Below are positions 15,802-24,847 of a DNA stretch of 64,000 bases, one piece after another; within the stretch, counting starts at the first letter, position 1, and every line of letters starts with the position of its first letter. This DNA is from JASLDZ01 sp964242625 (lineage in GTDB: Bacteria > Pseudomonadota > Alphaproteobacteria > Caulobacterales > Caulobacteraceae), in assembly GCA_964242625.1 (NCBI GenBank), contig CAXTAO010000003.1, positions 62,001 through 126,000 of the forward strand, in the 5' to 3' direction. The position numbers and the translations under genes were made by a program. Below the pieces are notes generated by a model that saw only the letters and a list, made by a program, of their open reading frames with translations, made no database searches and was not told where the DNA came from.

Positions 15802-17114
15802 CGCGTCACCGCCTCCAGCGCCTGCAGCGTGGCCGGCATCGCCGCGTGCGCTTCCGGCGTCTGGCGCAGCAGCGCCTCGATCTGCGGCATGTGCGCGATG
15901 GCGGCGTCGGCCACGGGGTCGCCGCCGGGCTGATACTCACCGATCTGCAGCATGAACTCGATCTCACCGTGCTTAGCGAGCCAGGCGCGCACCTGCTGCG
16001 CCTGGGCGCGCTGGGCGGGGCCGGTCACCCGCGGAAAGAGGCGCGACAGGCTCGCCAGCACGTCGACCGCAGGGTAGCGCCCCGCCTCGCCCAGCCGGCG
16101 CGACAGGTAGACGTGGCCGTCGAGGATGGAACGTACCTCCTCGCCGACCGGATCGGCGGCGTCCTCCTCCTCCAGAAGCACGGTGTAGACGGCGGTGATC
16201 GCGCCCGCCGCGGCCGGCCCCGCACGCTCGAACAAGCGCGGCAGCTCGGCGAAGACCGACGGCGGGAAGCCACGCCGCACGGCGGGCTCGCCGATCGCCA
16301 GCCCCACTTCACGCAGCGCCCGGGCGAAGCGGGTCACGCTGTCCATCATCAGGAGGACGCCCGCGCCCGTGTCGCGGAAGTGCTCGGCGATGGCGCTGGC
16401 GGCGTGGGCGGCGCGCACGCGCTCCATCGCGGGCCGGTCTGAGGTGGCGACCACCACCACCGAGCGCGCCAGCCCCTCGGGGCCGAGCGCGTCTTCCAGG
16501 AATTCGCGCACTTCGCGCCCGCGCTCGCCGATCAGCGCGATCACGTTGACCTCGCTCGCGCAGTGGCGCGCCAGCATGCCGAGGAGCGTCGACTTGCCCC
16601 CGCCTGCCGCCGCGAACACGCCCAAACGCTGGCCGACGCCCAGCGTCAGGAGCGCGTCGATCACCTTCACGCCGGTGGGGAAAGGCTCGGATATGGGCGC
16701 GCGTTCAAACGGGTTGGGGGCCTGGGCGTAGACCGCGCGGGGGCTGAGCGACCCTGCAATCGGCCCCAGCCCGTCCAGCGGGCGGCCGTGCGCGTCGATC
16801 ACCCGGCCGAGGAGGCCCGGGCCGACCTCGATCTCGGTGCGCTCGGGCCCGGGCACGACCTCCGCGTCGGACGACAGGCCGGTGAGCGGCGTCAGCGGCG
16901 TGAGCACCGCCACCCCTTCGCCCTTGATCCCGATCACCTCCGCCGGGATGCGCGCACCCGTCAACGGATCGACGATCTCGCACGCCTGGCCGATCCGCAC
17001 GTCGAGCCCGCTGGCGTGGACCGTCGTGCCGAAGGCCTGCACCACCCGCCCCCGACGCTCCAGCGTGCGGGCGCGCTGGATCGTTTCGCGCAGCCGCGTC
17101 TCGATCCCGCTCAC
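15798..17114 (-). CDS. sctN: T3SS ATPase SctN
   Basis: 438 residues, typical. An F1-beta-like ATPase with Walker A AAAGGGKST at about 168-176, ALIGERGREVREF, Walker B LLMMDSVTRFARALREVGLAIGEP, and a conserved LDGHVYLSRRL region. It forms a hexamer that unfolds substrates and separates them from chaperones at the base of the export gate. The start is GTG 17114, sharing GTGA with the sctL stop. It could be confused with flagellar FliI, but the neighbours (sctC, sctJ, sctK, sctL) make it the injectisome enzyme. Confidence 0.95.
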   Translation of the reverse strand: MSGIETRLRETIQRARTLERRGRVVQAFGTTVHASGLDVRIGQACEIVDPLTGARIPAEVIGIKGEGVAVLTPLTPLTGLSSDAEVVPGPERTEIEVGPGLLGRVIDAHGRPLDGLGPIAGSLSPRAVYAQAPNPFERAPISEPFPTGVKVIDALLTLGVGQRLGVFAAAGGGKSTLLGMLARHCASEVNVIALIGERGREVREFLEDALGPEGLARSVVVVATSDRPAMERVRAAHAASAIAEHFRDTGAGVLLMMDSVTRFARALREVGLAIGEPAVRRGFPPSVFAELPRLFERAGPAAAGAITAVYTVLLEEEDAADPVGEEVRSILDGHVYLSRRLGEAGRYPAVDVLASLSRLFPRVTGPAQRAQAQQVRAWLAKHGEIEFMLQIGEYQPGGDPVADAAIAHMPQIEALLRQTPEAHAAMPATLQALEAVTR

Positions 17115-17716
17115 GCGCCCACCTCGGCGAAGGCGCGCTCCAAGGCCTGGAGCTGCAGCTCCAGCCCCGCGTGCGCCGCGCCGCGCCGGCTGGAGACCAC
17201 GCAGTCGTCCGGCCCGAGCGAAGGATCGGGCGTCACCTCCACCTCCGGCAGGGCGGCGAGCCTGCGGGCGACGCCACCGGCCGCCGCGGGCGATACGCGC
17301 ACGGCCAGCGGAGCGTCGGCCAGCACCTCGCGCGCGGCGCGCTCGGCCACCGCCTGCAGCACCGCCGCCGGCCCGAGTTCGCCCGCCACGCGCCGCACCA
17401 CCTCGAGAGACAACGCGCCCAGACGGCGCTCTAGCATAGTGCGTGCCTCGCGGGCTTCGCGCACGAGCTCGGCCACGGCCTGGGCGGCGGCGGCGGCGGC
17501 CTCACGACGGCCGGCCTCCCACCCTTGGAGCCGACCCGCCTCGCGCGCCGCCTCCGCCTCGGTCGCATGCGCCCGGGCGGCGGAAGCGGCGTCTGTGCGC
17601 AGGGTCGCGAGCAGGGCCACCGCATCGCGCAGCGCCGGGATCTCGGCAGCCGGCACGCGCCACCCCTGCGCTGCAACCAGCGCGCCGGCGTCCGTGGCGA
17701 AAACGGTGAAGCTCAC
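17111..17716 (-). CDS. sctL: T3SS ATPase regulator SctL (YscL/FliH-like)
   Basis: 201 residues. An Ala/Glu/Arg-rich coiled-coil stalk spans about 40-110 (AAREAGRLQGWEAGRREAAAA). It is followed by the globular FliH/YscL C-terminal domain, containing VRVSPAAAGGVARRLAALPEVEVTPDPSLGPDDCVV and a final amphipathic helix. SctL dimers bind SctN and link it to the SctQ pods. The GTG start at 17716 overlaps the sctK stop. Confidence 0.88.
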   Translation of the reverse strand: MSFTVFATDAGALVAAQGWRVPAAEIPALRDAVALLATLRTDAASAARAHATEAEAAREAGRLQGWEAGRREAAAAAAQAVAELVREAREARTMLERRLGALSLEVVRRVAGELGPAAVLQAVAERAAREVLADAPLAVRVSPAAAGGVARRLAALPEVEVTPDPSLGPDDCVVSSRRGAAHAGLELQLQALERAFAEVGA

Positions 17717-18249
17717 CGGCCCGCCTCCGCGCCGGCGAGCTCACGCGCGATGCTGGCGGCGGTGTGCGCGGCCGTCTGGGCGGCGGCGGCCTCCACCGGC
17801 CGGCTCTGGACCGGAAGACCGCGCGCGAGCCGCGCCCGCAAGCCGGCGCTCCCACCCGTGGCGGCGAGGAGTGCGCCCGCGCCCAGCCGGTCGAGCGCTT
17901 TCGGGTCGCCCGACTCCGCCGCCGGGTCGGCGACGGCCGGCGCGACGACCGCGGGCAGGTTTATCAGCGCGTCCATGGCGGCGTCGCCTACCGCAGCCGC
18001 CCCGCGGCCCAGCACTGCGCCGTCGATGGCGCTGGCCCAGGCGCGCGAGACCAGCACGGCTCCGGCCAGGCGAACAAGACGAGCGCGCGCTTCGGCGTCG
18101 GCCGCCCAATCGGGCGCGGCCACGACGGCGGCCATGTCGAGCGCGGGATCCTGCGAGACCGCAATCCGGCGACAGCGCGGCGACATCTCCGGCCCAGCCG
18201 CCGCCGACAGGGCGCGAGCGCTGTCCCACAGCGCCTGCCGCCCGGTCAT
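17713..18249 (-). CDS. sctK: Probable T3SS sorting-platform protein SctK
   Basis: 178 residues from ATG 18249, which overlaps the sctJ stop as ATGA; a longer reading would add an Ala/Arg tail encoded inside sctJ. It is Ala-rich and helical, with no signal or membrane segment. SctK proteins are poorly conserved and recognised mainly by position. They lie between sctJ and sctL in the Yersinia-type order, exactly as here. SctK bridges SctQ to the inner-membrane ring protein SctD. Confidence 0.65.
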   Translation of the reverse strand: MTGRQALWDSARALSAAAGPEMSPRCRRIAVSQDPALDMAAVVAAPDWAADAEARARLVRLAGAVLVSRAWASAIDGAVLGRGAAAVGDAAMDALINLPAVVAPAVADPAAESGDPKALDRLGAGALLAATGGSAGLRARLARGLPVQSRPVEAAAAQTAAHTAASIARELAGAEAGR

Positions 18250-18989
18250 GTGGTCAGCTCGCGCCCGCGCCCGCGTCGCCGCCGCTGCAGACGCCACAGC
18301 CCCGCGCCCGCGACGCCGCCCGCTGCGGCGACCAGCAGCAGCACGGGCGCGCCGACCGCCGCGACCGTGGGAGGTCTGGGCGGCGCGGGCATGGCCCGCA
18401 CGGGGCTCAGCACCACCGTCACCTTGTCGTAGGGCAGGCCCTCCACCCCGTTGACCACCAGAGACTTGATGGAGGCGACCTGGCTGGAGAGATCCACGCT
18501 CGGGTCGTACTTGATGAACACGGAGGCGGAGGAGGGCTTGGGCGTATCCGAAAGTGGATCGGCCTGTGGCATGGCGATGTGCACGCGCGCGTCCACCACG
18601 CCGTCAATGTCGGTGAGGGTGCGCTCCAGCTCCTGCTGCATCCCGTAGGTCAGGCGCGCGTGTTCCTCGGTGGGGGAGGAGACGAAGCCCTGCTTCTTGA
18701 ACACGTCGCCGAGGCTCTCATAGCGCTCGTGCGGATAGCCGCGCGCCTGCAGGAGCGCGACCTCCTGGGCGAACTGGCCCTGTGGCGCCTCGAGCGTCCA
18801 GGTCTTGCCGTTGTCCTTGCTGCTTTTGATGGCGGACAGCCCCGAGCTTTGGACGACCGCCATCATCTCGTTGGCCTCGCGCTCGGTGAGGCCCGTGAAC
18901 AGCTGGGCGCGGCTGCACCCCGCCAGCGCCGCGACGAGCGCGAGCGGCGCGATCCCCCGCGCGAGCCTGCGCCCCGCCATGCGCCTCAC
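18246..18989 (-). CDS. sctJ: T3SS inner-ring lipoprotein SctJ
   Basis: 247 residues. A lipoprotein signal with lipobox LAALAGC puts the modified Cys at about residue 25. The periplasmic ring-building domains of the YscJ/PrgK/FliF family follow: LFTGLTEREANEMMAVVQSSGLSA, GKTWTLEAPQGQFAQEVALLQARGYP, ELERTLTDIDGVVDARVHIAMP and ASVFIKYDPSVDL. A C-terminal membrane helix at about 210-230 is followed by a run of arginines. It forms the inner-membrane ring with SctD. The start is GTG 18989, with an in-frame ATG three codons later. Confidence 0.94.
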   Translation of the reverse strand: MRRMAGRRLARGIAPLALVAALAGCSRAQLFTGLTEREANEMMAVVQSSGLSAIKSSKDNGKTWTLEAPQGQFAQEVALLQARGYPHERYESLGDVFKKQGFVSSPTEEHARLTYGMQQELERTLTDIDGVVDARVHIAMPQADPLSDTPKPSSASVFIKYDPSVDLSSQVASIKSLVVNGVEGLPYDKVTVVLSPVRAMPAPPRPPTVAAVGAPVLLLVAAAGGVAGAGLWRLQRRRRGRGRELTT

Positions 18990-19393
18990 CCCTGCTGGCG
19001 GAACAGCTGCTGCAGGCCGTCGGACGTGCGGTTGGCGATGTTGGAGGTGAGCTGACAGTGGAACATGAACTCCTGGCAGCGCACGGTCATCATGACCATC
19101 TCGCCGGGCTGGAGCGAAGCGCCCTTCGCCTTGGCGGCGTCGGCCATCTGGCCCAGCTGGGTGGCCTCGCCGTTTACGTGCTCCAGCGTCTGCATCACGC
19201 CCTTGAGCGCGGGCTGCAGCGCATCGGCGCCGCCCGCGGCGTGAGCGCCGCCTGCCGCCTGACCGCCGGACGCGGCCTCGGCCGCGCGCATGGCGTCGTT
19301 GAATTGCGTCGCCCCGAGGCCGGCGCCGTAGCCGGCCTGCATCTCGGGCGGCGCGGCGAGCGCCTGTGCGGCGCCCGAAGCGTCGATCGACAT
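18986..19393 (-). CDS. sctI: Probable T3SS inner-rod protein SctI
   Basis: 135 residues. The N-terminal half is Ala/Gly-rich and flexible. The C-terminal half is helical and ends QPGEMVMMTVRCQEFMFHCQLTSNIANRTSDGLQQLFRQQG, matching the YscI/HrpB rod family in its C-terminal pattern (hydrophobic helix, Asn-rich turn, final Leu-Phe-x-Gln-Gln). Two cysteines in this helix are unusual for a rod subunit. ATG 19391-19393 follows GGGAGGGG. It lies directly before sctJ, as in Yersinia-type clusters. Confidence 0.75.
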   Translation of the reverse strand: MSIDASGAAQALAAPPEMQAGYGAGLGATQFNDAMRAAEAASGGQAAGGAHAAGGADALQPALKGVMQTLEHVNGEATQLGQMADAAKAKGASLQPGEMVMMTVRCQEFMFHCQLTSNIANRTSDGLQQLFRQQG

Positions 19394-19406
19394 GGCCCCC
19401 TCCCGA

Positions 19407-19751
19407 TTACGACTTGCGCGCCATCGTCTCCAGCGACTGGCCGATCGAAGAGACCGACGTGTTCTCGCTGTTGGACATGAAGTTCATCCGCATCGACTCG
19501 GCGGAGAGCTCAGCGATCTGCGAGGGCTGCTCGTTGCCGTCGCCGATGCCGTCCGACATCGTCTCGATCTTCTGCGCCTCGCCGTCCAGCGTCTGACCCC
19601 AGGCCTGGGCCACCGCCTCGAACCAGGAACCGGAACCCGAACTCGCGCCCGTCTTGCCGCCACGGCCAGAGGCGCCGGGGGAGGGGCTGGCGCCGAGGGC
19701 CAGCACGTCGACGTTGAGGCCGCTGCTGTTCAAGCTGTTGCTGCTGCTCAC
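19407..19751 (-). CDS. Candidate T3SS needle/filament subunit (SctF-like)
   Basis: 114 residues. The first 42 are Ser/Gly/Asn-rich and look disordered. Residues about 43-114 read as two helices around GDGNEQPSQ: FEAVAQAWGQTLDGEAQKIETMS and IAELSAESMRMNFMSNSENTSVSSIGQSLETM. This helix-turn-helix with a Pro/Asn turn is the plan of T3SS needle proteins, though those are usually about 80 residues. It precedes sctI. GTG 19751 follows CAGGAGAG. An alternative is a second rod-like or early secreted protein. No other needle gene is visible in the window. Confidence 0.5.
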   Translation of the reverse strand: MSSSNSLNSSGLNVDVLALGASPSPGASGRGGKTGASSGSGSWFEAVAQAWGQTLDGEAQKIETMSDGIGDGNEQPSQIAELSAESMRMNFMSNSENTSVSSIGQSLETMARKS

Positions 19752-19773
19752 GATCCGCTCTCCTGTTTGTAGC

Positions 19774-20937
19774 TCAAAACTTGAGGTTGGTCGGTCGGCC
19801 GTCCTTCAGGACAGTTACAGTCTGCCCTTCGATCGCGGTCACAGTGTGACCGTCCGGCAACATCGCGCCGACGAAATAACGGGAGCCATCCCGCGTCTCG
19901 ACGTAGCCGTCGTCACCGCCGACGACCGACACCACGCGCTTGCTGGCGTCGCCCTCGACGAGGAGGCCTGCGTCGCGGTCGGCGTCGCCGTTGACCGCCA
20001 GTCGGCGCAGCCCCGCCACATCGTGCAGGGCGGTGCGCCGCACGAGGTCGAGCCGGGCCGGGTCTCCCCCGCTCACCTGGGCGGACAGCACGCCGGGGCC
20101 GAGCGCGCGCACCTCGGCCGCGTAGCCGTTGGTGCGCAGCATGTCCGCCACGTTCTGGATCAGGCCGTCATTGGTGCGCACGCGGACCGTCGCGGGCCAG
20201 CGACGGCGCCCGACGTCTGCCTGGAGACGCGCAAGGTCGCCGCCGTGGCTGAGGACGCCGTCGACGATCAGGCCCTGGTCCGCGGCCCGCACCTGCAGGC
20301 CCTTGAAGCCGTCCGCGGCGAGCGCGGCTTCGGCGTGTTCGGGGGTTGGCGTCGCCTCCAGCCAGCGGGTGACGAGCGTCCAGCCGCCGAGAAGGACGGC
20401 CACCGCCGCCACCGCTCCACCGAGAACCGGCAGCACGGGCGCCAGCTTCGGCAGGAAGCCCGCGGCGGGCGAGATCAGCTTCCAGGGAGGCAGGTCGGCC
20501 AGCGTCTGCGCCGGCTCGGAGGACGCGTCGGCGTCGCCCGGGGCCGGAGGACGCGCCGCGGCGAGGAGCCGCTCGGCCTCAGCCCACCGAGGCGCGCCGG
20601 CCGCGCCGAGGGCGATCGCGCAGTCGCCCAGCATGAGCGGCACATAGGCGGGGAGGATGGCGGTGGCGGGCGCCTGCACCATATGCCCAAGGAGTTCGGC
20701 CGCGCCCTCCGCCACCTCGAGCTCGACGGCGTCGTCGCCGGGCCGCAGCCGCAGCCGCACACCCCGCGCTCCCGCGTCGCGCAGCACCACGTCATTTGAG
20801 AAGGCGTACCCCACCTCCGCCCAGCGCCCGGCGGCCAGCGCGACGCTGGCGCCGGTGTTGCGCCCGGCCAGCACCCTGAGCTCCCACGCGCCCGCGCGGG
20901 CGAGAGCCTCGGGCTCGGAAGGTTCGGCCAGGCTCAT
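19774..20937 (-). CDS. sctD: T3SS inner-membrane ring protein SctD
   Basis: 387 residues. Residues about 18-110 are a cytoplasmic FHA-like domain (ELRVLAGRNTGASVALAAGRWAEVGYAFSNDVVLRD). A single membrane helix is at about 165-190 (LAPVLPVLGGAVAAVAVLLGGWTLV). The periplasmic part has ring-building BON-like repeats: HAEAALAADGFKGLQVRAADQGLIVDGVLSHGGDLARLQ, then a further repeat. It ends GSRYFVGAMLPDGHTVTAIEGQTVTVLKDG. It builds the outer of the two inner-membrane rings. ATG 20937 lies 4 bases after the sctC stop. Confidence 0.9.
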   Translation of the reverse strand: MSLAEPSEPEALARAGAWELRVLAGRNTGASVALAAGRWAEVGYAFSNDVVLRDAGARGVRLRLRPGDDAVELEVAEGAAELLGHMVQAPATAILPAYVPLMLGDCAIALGAAGAPRWAEAERLLAAARPPAPGDADASSEPAQTLADLPPWKLISPAAGFLPKLAPVLPVLGGAVAAVAVLLGGWTLVTRWLEATPTPEHAEAALAADGFKGLQVRAADQGLIVDGVLSHGGDLARLQADVGRRRWPATVRVRTNDGLIQNVADMLRTNGYAAEVRALGPGVLSAQVSGGDPARLDLVRRTALHDVAGLRRLAVNGDADRDAGLLVEGDASKRVVSVVGGDDGYVETRDGSRYFVGAMLPDGHTVTAIEGQTVTVLKDGRPTNLKF

Positions 20938-20941
20938 CCCG

Positions 20942-22843
20942 TCACGGCTGGGTCGGCTTGGTTGTGGCGGTGGGCGGTGTCTTGGGCGGCGGCGGCGGCG
21001 GCGTAGGCGCGCCCGCCGGAGCCGCCTGGGGCGCGTACGCCATCGGCGCGTGCGAACCTGGGGGAAGGCCGTTCGCCGCGCCCACGCTCACCAACCGCGG
21101 CGTGATCAGGAAGAGCCGCTCGGTGTGGGCGTATTCCTTGCTCGACGAGCGGAAGAAGAAGCCCAGGCCCGGGATGTCCCCAAACAGCGGCACCTTGTCG
21201 ATCGTCTTGGTGTCGGCGTCGGTGACGAGGCCGCCCAGCAGTACGCTCTGCCCTTCGGCCAAGAGCGCCTGGGTGTTGATGCCGGAATTCTGCACCACGG
21301 GGATCTTGTCCACCGTCTGGCCGGTGAGCGTGCCGTCCTGGATCGCGATCAGGAGGCGCACCCGCGTCTCGCCGTTGTCGCGCATCACGTGGGGAGTGAC
21401 CCTGAGCGTCGTGCCGGCGTTGATGTTGTAGAGGTCGGAGGAGGCGTAGCCTGACACGCGCACGTAGAAGGTGCGCGAGTTGTCGAAGACCGCCTCCACG
21501 TCCGACAGCGTGACCACCTCGGGACGCGCCACGATCTTGGCGGCGTTCTTCTGAATCAGCGCCTGGATGCCGACGCGCAGCTTGATCGGCCCGGCGCTGA
21601 GCTGGGTGTCGAGCACGCCGCCATTGCCAGCGCCAATCGTGCCGTTCGGCGATTGACTGAAGTTGCCACCGGAGCCGACGCCCAGGTTGAACTGCTGGTC
21701 GCCGGTGAAGTCCGACAGATTGATGCCCGCGCCCAGCTCGCGCACCTTGTCGGTGTCGATGTCGATCACCGTGGCGTCGATCTGGACGAGCTGAGGCTCG
21801 ACGTCGAGCGCGCGCACCAGCTGGTCGTAGGCGGCCAGATGCTCGCGCGTGTCGCGGATGATCACCGCATTGAGGCGGTTGTCGGCGACCACCCGCGGCT
21901 GCTCGGCCGCCGCCGCGGCGCCTCCCGCGGCCTGCAAGGCGGCGCCTACCGCCTGGTTGTTGGCGACGTTGGCCCAGGCGTCGGAGTTCTGCGCGGGCGG
22001 CATGTTTCCGAAAGCGGCCAGGTTGAAGCCGAGCGTGCCGAGGTCGCGGCCGCCGTTGGGGTTCAGCCCCTGGCCGCGCAAGCCGCTGAGCATGCCGGCC
22101 GGCGGCGCGTCCGTGCGTTGGGCCGCGCCCCCGCCCGATCCGCCGTTGATCAGGCTGCGCAGGATGGTGGCCACCCCCGGCAAGGTCACCTGGCGGCCAC
22201 TGAAAGTCAGCGTCACGTCCTCGGCCCAGGCGTAGCGGAGATAGTAGACGCGGTACTGGAGAGCGGGAGCCGCGGCGGCGGTCGCAGTCGCGACATACGC
22301 CTGACCGCCCGCGCCGCCTGCGCCCGCGGGCAGGCTCGTCTTGGCCAGCTCGTCGACCTGGTCGAGGAACCGCTTGGAACCTGTCGCAACCAGCATGCGG
22401 TTGGACACGCGCACCTGGTTCTGGGCGTCGGGCAGGCCCAGCTGGCGCACCGCCGCCTGCAGGCGAGGGCTCTCAGCTGGGCGCACGTCCACCGCGCGCG
22501 AGCTGATCTGGGTGGACGGGTACACATAGACCGCGACGCCGTCGTAATAGGTCAGAAGGTTGAACGCGCGCGCGACGCCGCCGTAGACCTTCGACGCCGG
22601 ACCCTTGAATACGCCGCTGACCTGACCCGAGAGCTCCGGGCTCAGCACCACGGTGAGCCCGGCCTGGCTGAACAACGCCTTGAGGAATTCACCGATCGGC
22701 TGCTCGCGGGCGGTGAGGGAGACCTCGGACGCGGCGAAGGGCGGGGTCGCCGCCTCACTCGCCTGAGAGGCGAAAACTGTGAACGCGGTCGCCGCGACAG
22801 TCCCCGCCAGCAGAGCATCCCGAAGTTTCACTCGCCACGTCAT
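20942..22843 (-). CDS. sctC: T3SS outer-membrane secretin SctC
   Basis: 633 residues. A Sec signal ends near residue 32 (SQASEAA). The N0 domain follows (VSLTAREQPIGEFLKALFSQAGLTVVLSPELSGQVSG), then N1/N3 domains separated by Ala/Gly-rich loops. The secretin channel (about 340-590) has VVADNRLNAVIIRDTREHLAAYDQLVRALD, QIDATVIDIDTDKVRELG, a VPLFGDIPGLGFFFRSSS gate region and LFLITPRLV. The last 45 residues are Pro/Thr/Ala-rich. The secretin rules out a flagellar system. The stop overlaps nothing downstream (4-base gap to sctD). The start shares one base with the sctV stop (TAATG). Confidence 0.95.
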   Translation of the reverse strand: MTWRVKLRDALLAGTVAATAFTVFASQASEAATPPFAASEVSLTAREQPIGEFLKALFSQAGLTVVLSPELSGQVSGVFKGPASKVYGGVARAFNLLTYYDGVAVYVYPSTQISSRAVDVRPAESPRLQAAVRQLGLPDAQNQVRVSNRMLVATGSKRFLDQVDELAKTSLPAGAGGAGGQAYVATATAAAAPALQYRVYYLRYAWAEDVTLTFSGRQVTLPGVATILRSLINGGSGGGAAQRTDAPPAGMLSGLRGQGLNPNGGRDLGTLGFNLAAFGNMPPAQNSDAWANVANNQAVGAALQAAGGAAAAAEQPRVVADNRLNAVIIRDTREHLAAYDQLVRALDVEPQLVQIDATVIDIDTDKVRELGAGINLSDFTGDQQFNLGVGSGGNFSQSPNGTIGAGNGGVLDTQLSAGPIKLRVGIQALIQKNAAKIVARPEVVTLSDVEAVFDNSRTFYVRVSGYASSDLYNINAGTTLRVTPHVMRDNGETRVRLLIAIQDGTLTGQTVDKIPVVQNSGINTQALLAEGQSVLLGGLVTDADTKTIDKVPLFGDIPGLGFFFRSSSKEYAHTERLFLITPRLVSVGAANGLPPGSHAPMAYAPQAAPAGAPTPPPPPPKTPPTATTKPTQP

Positions 22844-24831
22844 TATTCCGCCGCCTCCAATACGCCCGCACCGCCAGGCTCTGCCGTAACGCGGTCGACG
22901 ACATCAAGTCGCAATGTCGGAATAAGTTCATGGAACGATAGCACGGCGACGTCAAAGAGATCGGGCTCGATCAGCTTGCGCAGGTGGCGGCGCAGGTCGA
23001 TCGGCGTCAGCACGACATCGGCCCCGCTCCGCCGCACCGCCGCGATCGCGCCGTCGAGGATGCGCGCCGCATCCTGCGGCTCCAGCGCAAGCTGGCCGCC
23101 GCCGTTGGAGGACCGCACCGCCTCGCGCAGGCGCGCCTCGAGCTCGGGGGCGAGCGTCAGCGCGCGCAGCACCCCGTCCGGCGCGTAGCGGTGGCTCAGC
23201 TGGCGGCGCAGGGCCACGCGGGCGAACTCGGTGAGGTTGAACACGTCCTTCTCGCGCTGGCCCGCGTCCGCCAGCGCCTCCAGGACGTCGCGGAGGTTGC
23301 GCAGCGAGACCTCCTCCTCGACCATGCGCCGCAGCACCTCGGCGATGCGCGCCACGGGCAGGGCGCGGGCGACCTCCTTGACGACCTCCGGATAGTCCTG
23401 GCCCGCGCGGGCCAGGAGGTTGCTCGTCTCCTGTATGCCCACGAACAGGCCGATGTGGCGGCGCAGCGCCTCGCGCACGGCGGGCGCGACCACGTCCACG
23501 ACGTCCTCGCCCGGCTCCGGCAGGGGACCGCCGCCCGCCGGCGCTTCGTAGGCGAGGAGGCGCCACAACGGCGGCTCCTCGCTCTCGACGGCGTGCACCG
23601 ACACGCGGGGAAGCGAGACGCCCAGCTCGAGGTCGAAGCGGTCCAGCACGCTCTCCAGGGCGGCCGTGAGCCGCGCGGCGTCCACCGCCTGCACGCCGCG
23701 GCCGGCGAGCTCGAGGTGGAGCGGCAGCATGGGCCGCGCCTCCAGGGCGCGAGTGGAGGCGGCGGCCAGCCGCTGGGGCGTGTCGCGGCCCAGCGCCACG
23801 CGCACGGGACGCAGCCGACGGGTCGCCACCGCGCTGAGTTGCGGGTCGAGGGTGACGCCCAACGTCAGCGCCACGAGGCCGATCACCACGAACACCGGCC
23901 AGGGGAAGCCGGGCACGAGCGCCATGGCGAGCATCAGACCGCCCGCCATCAGCCACACGCGCGGCTTGCTCGCCAGCTGGCGCCGCACCGCCTCGCCGAG
24001 GTTCTTCTCCGTCTCGTCGTCGGTCGTGCGGGTGACGATCAGGCCCGCGGCCATGGCGCCCAGGAGGGCCGGGATCTGCGTCACCAGCCCATCGCCGATC
24101 GTCAGGATGGAGTAGGTCTGCGCCGCCTCGCCCAGCGACATGCCGTGCTGCATCACGCCGACCGCCAACCCGCCCAGTATGTTGACGATCACGATGATGA
24201 TGCCCGCCATGGCGTCGCCCTTGACGAACTTCATCGCGCCGTCGAGCGAGCCGTGGAGCTTGGACTCGAGCTCCAGCGTCCGCCGCTTGCGACGCGCTTC
24301 GTCCTTGTCGACGAGGCCGGAACGCAGGTCGCTGTCGATGGAGAGCTGCTTGCCCGGCATCGCGTCGAGGCTGAAGCGCGCCGCGACCTCGGCCACCCGC
24401 TCGGCCCCTTTGGCTATCACAATGAACTGGACTACCGTGATGATCAGAAACACCACCAGACCGACCACCAGATCGCCGCCTGCAACCAGGTTGCCGAAGG
24501 TGTCGATGATGTGTCCCGCGTGGCCTTGAAGCAGGATCATCCGTGTCGTCGCGATCGACAGCGATAGCCGGTAAAGCGTGGTGATGAGGAGGAGGCTCGG
24601 GAACACCGAGAACTCGACGGGCGAGGCGATGTAGATCGACACCATCAGGAGGATGATGCCGAAGCTGATATTGCAGGCGATCAGGGCGTCGAGCGCGATG
24701 GCGGGCAGGGGAAGGATCATCAACGCGATGATCGCGGCGACGCCCGCCACAAGCACTACGTCGCTGAACTGCGAGGCGAGCCCCGTCTTGCGGCCCGCGC
24801 CGAGGCGCTGGAAATAGGCGTCCACCGTCAC
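22843..24831 (-). CDS. sctV: T3SS major export-gate protein SctV
   Basis: 662 residues. Seven to eight N-terminal membrane helices carry the FHIPEP-family signature (LLITTLYRLSLSIATTRMILL; RFSLDAMPGKQLSIDSDLRSGLV; the charged loop KRRTLELESKLHGSLDGAMKFVKGDAMAG). A cytoplasmic domain of about 320 residues forms the nonameric docking ring for chaperones and the gatekeeper. The start is GTG 24831, 16 bases after the transglycosylase stop. It could be mistaken for FlhA, but it sits in the same operon as the secretin. Confidence 0.95.
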   Translation of the reverse strand: MTVDAYFQRLGAGRKTGLASQFSDVVLVAGVAAIIALMILPLPAIALDALIACNISFGIILLMVSIYIASPVEFSVFPSLLLITTLYRLSLSIATTRMILLQGHAGHIIDTFGNLVAGGDLVVGLVVFLIITVVQFIVIAKGAERVAEVAARFSLDAMPGKQLSIDSDLRSGLVDKDEARRKRRTLELESKLHGSLDGAMKFVKGDAMAGIIIVIVNILGGLAVGVMQHGMSLGEAAQTYSILTIGDGLVTQIPALLGAMAAGLIVTRTTDDETEKNLGEAVRRQLASKPRVWLMAGGLMLAMALVPGFPWPVFVVIGLVALTLGVTLDPQLSAVATRRLRPVRVALGRDTPQRLAAASTRALEARPMLPLHLELAGRGVQAVDAARLTAALESVLDRFDLELGVSLPRVSVHAVESEEPPLWRLLAYEAPAGGGPLPEPGEDVVDVVAPAVREALRRHIGLFVGIQETSNLLARAGQDYPEVVKEVARALPVARIAEVLRRMVEEEVSLRNLRDVLEALADAGQREKDVFNLTEFARVALRRQLSHRYAPDGVLRALTLAPELEARLREAVRSSNGGGQLALEPQDAARILDGAIAAVRRSGADVVLTPIDLRRHLRKLIEPDLFDVAVLSFHELIPTLRLDVVDRVTAEPGGAGVLEAAE

Positions 24832-24847
24832 GCGCCCGGGCTCCCGA

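Noticed and set aside
16563..19055. Rightward open frame of 830 codons across the sctN-sctJ genes
   Set aside because: It runs antisense through five overlapping, well-recognised T3SS genes and its translation has no domain.
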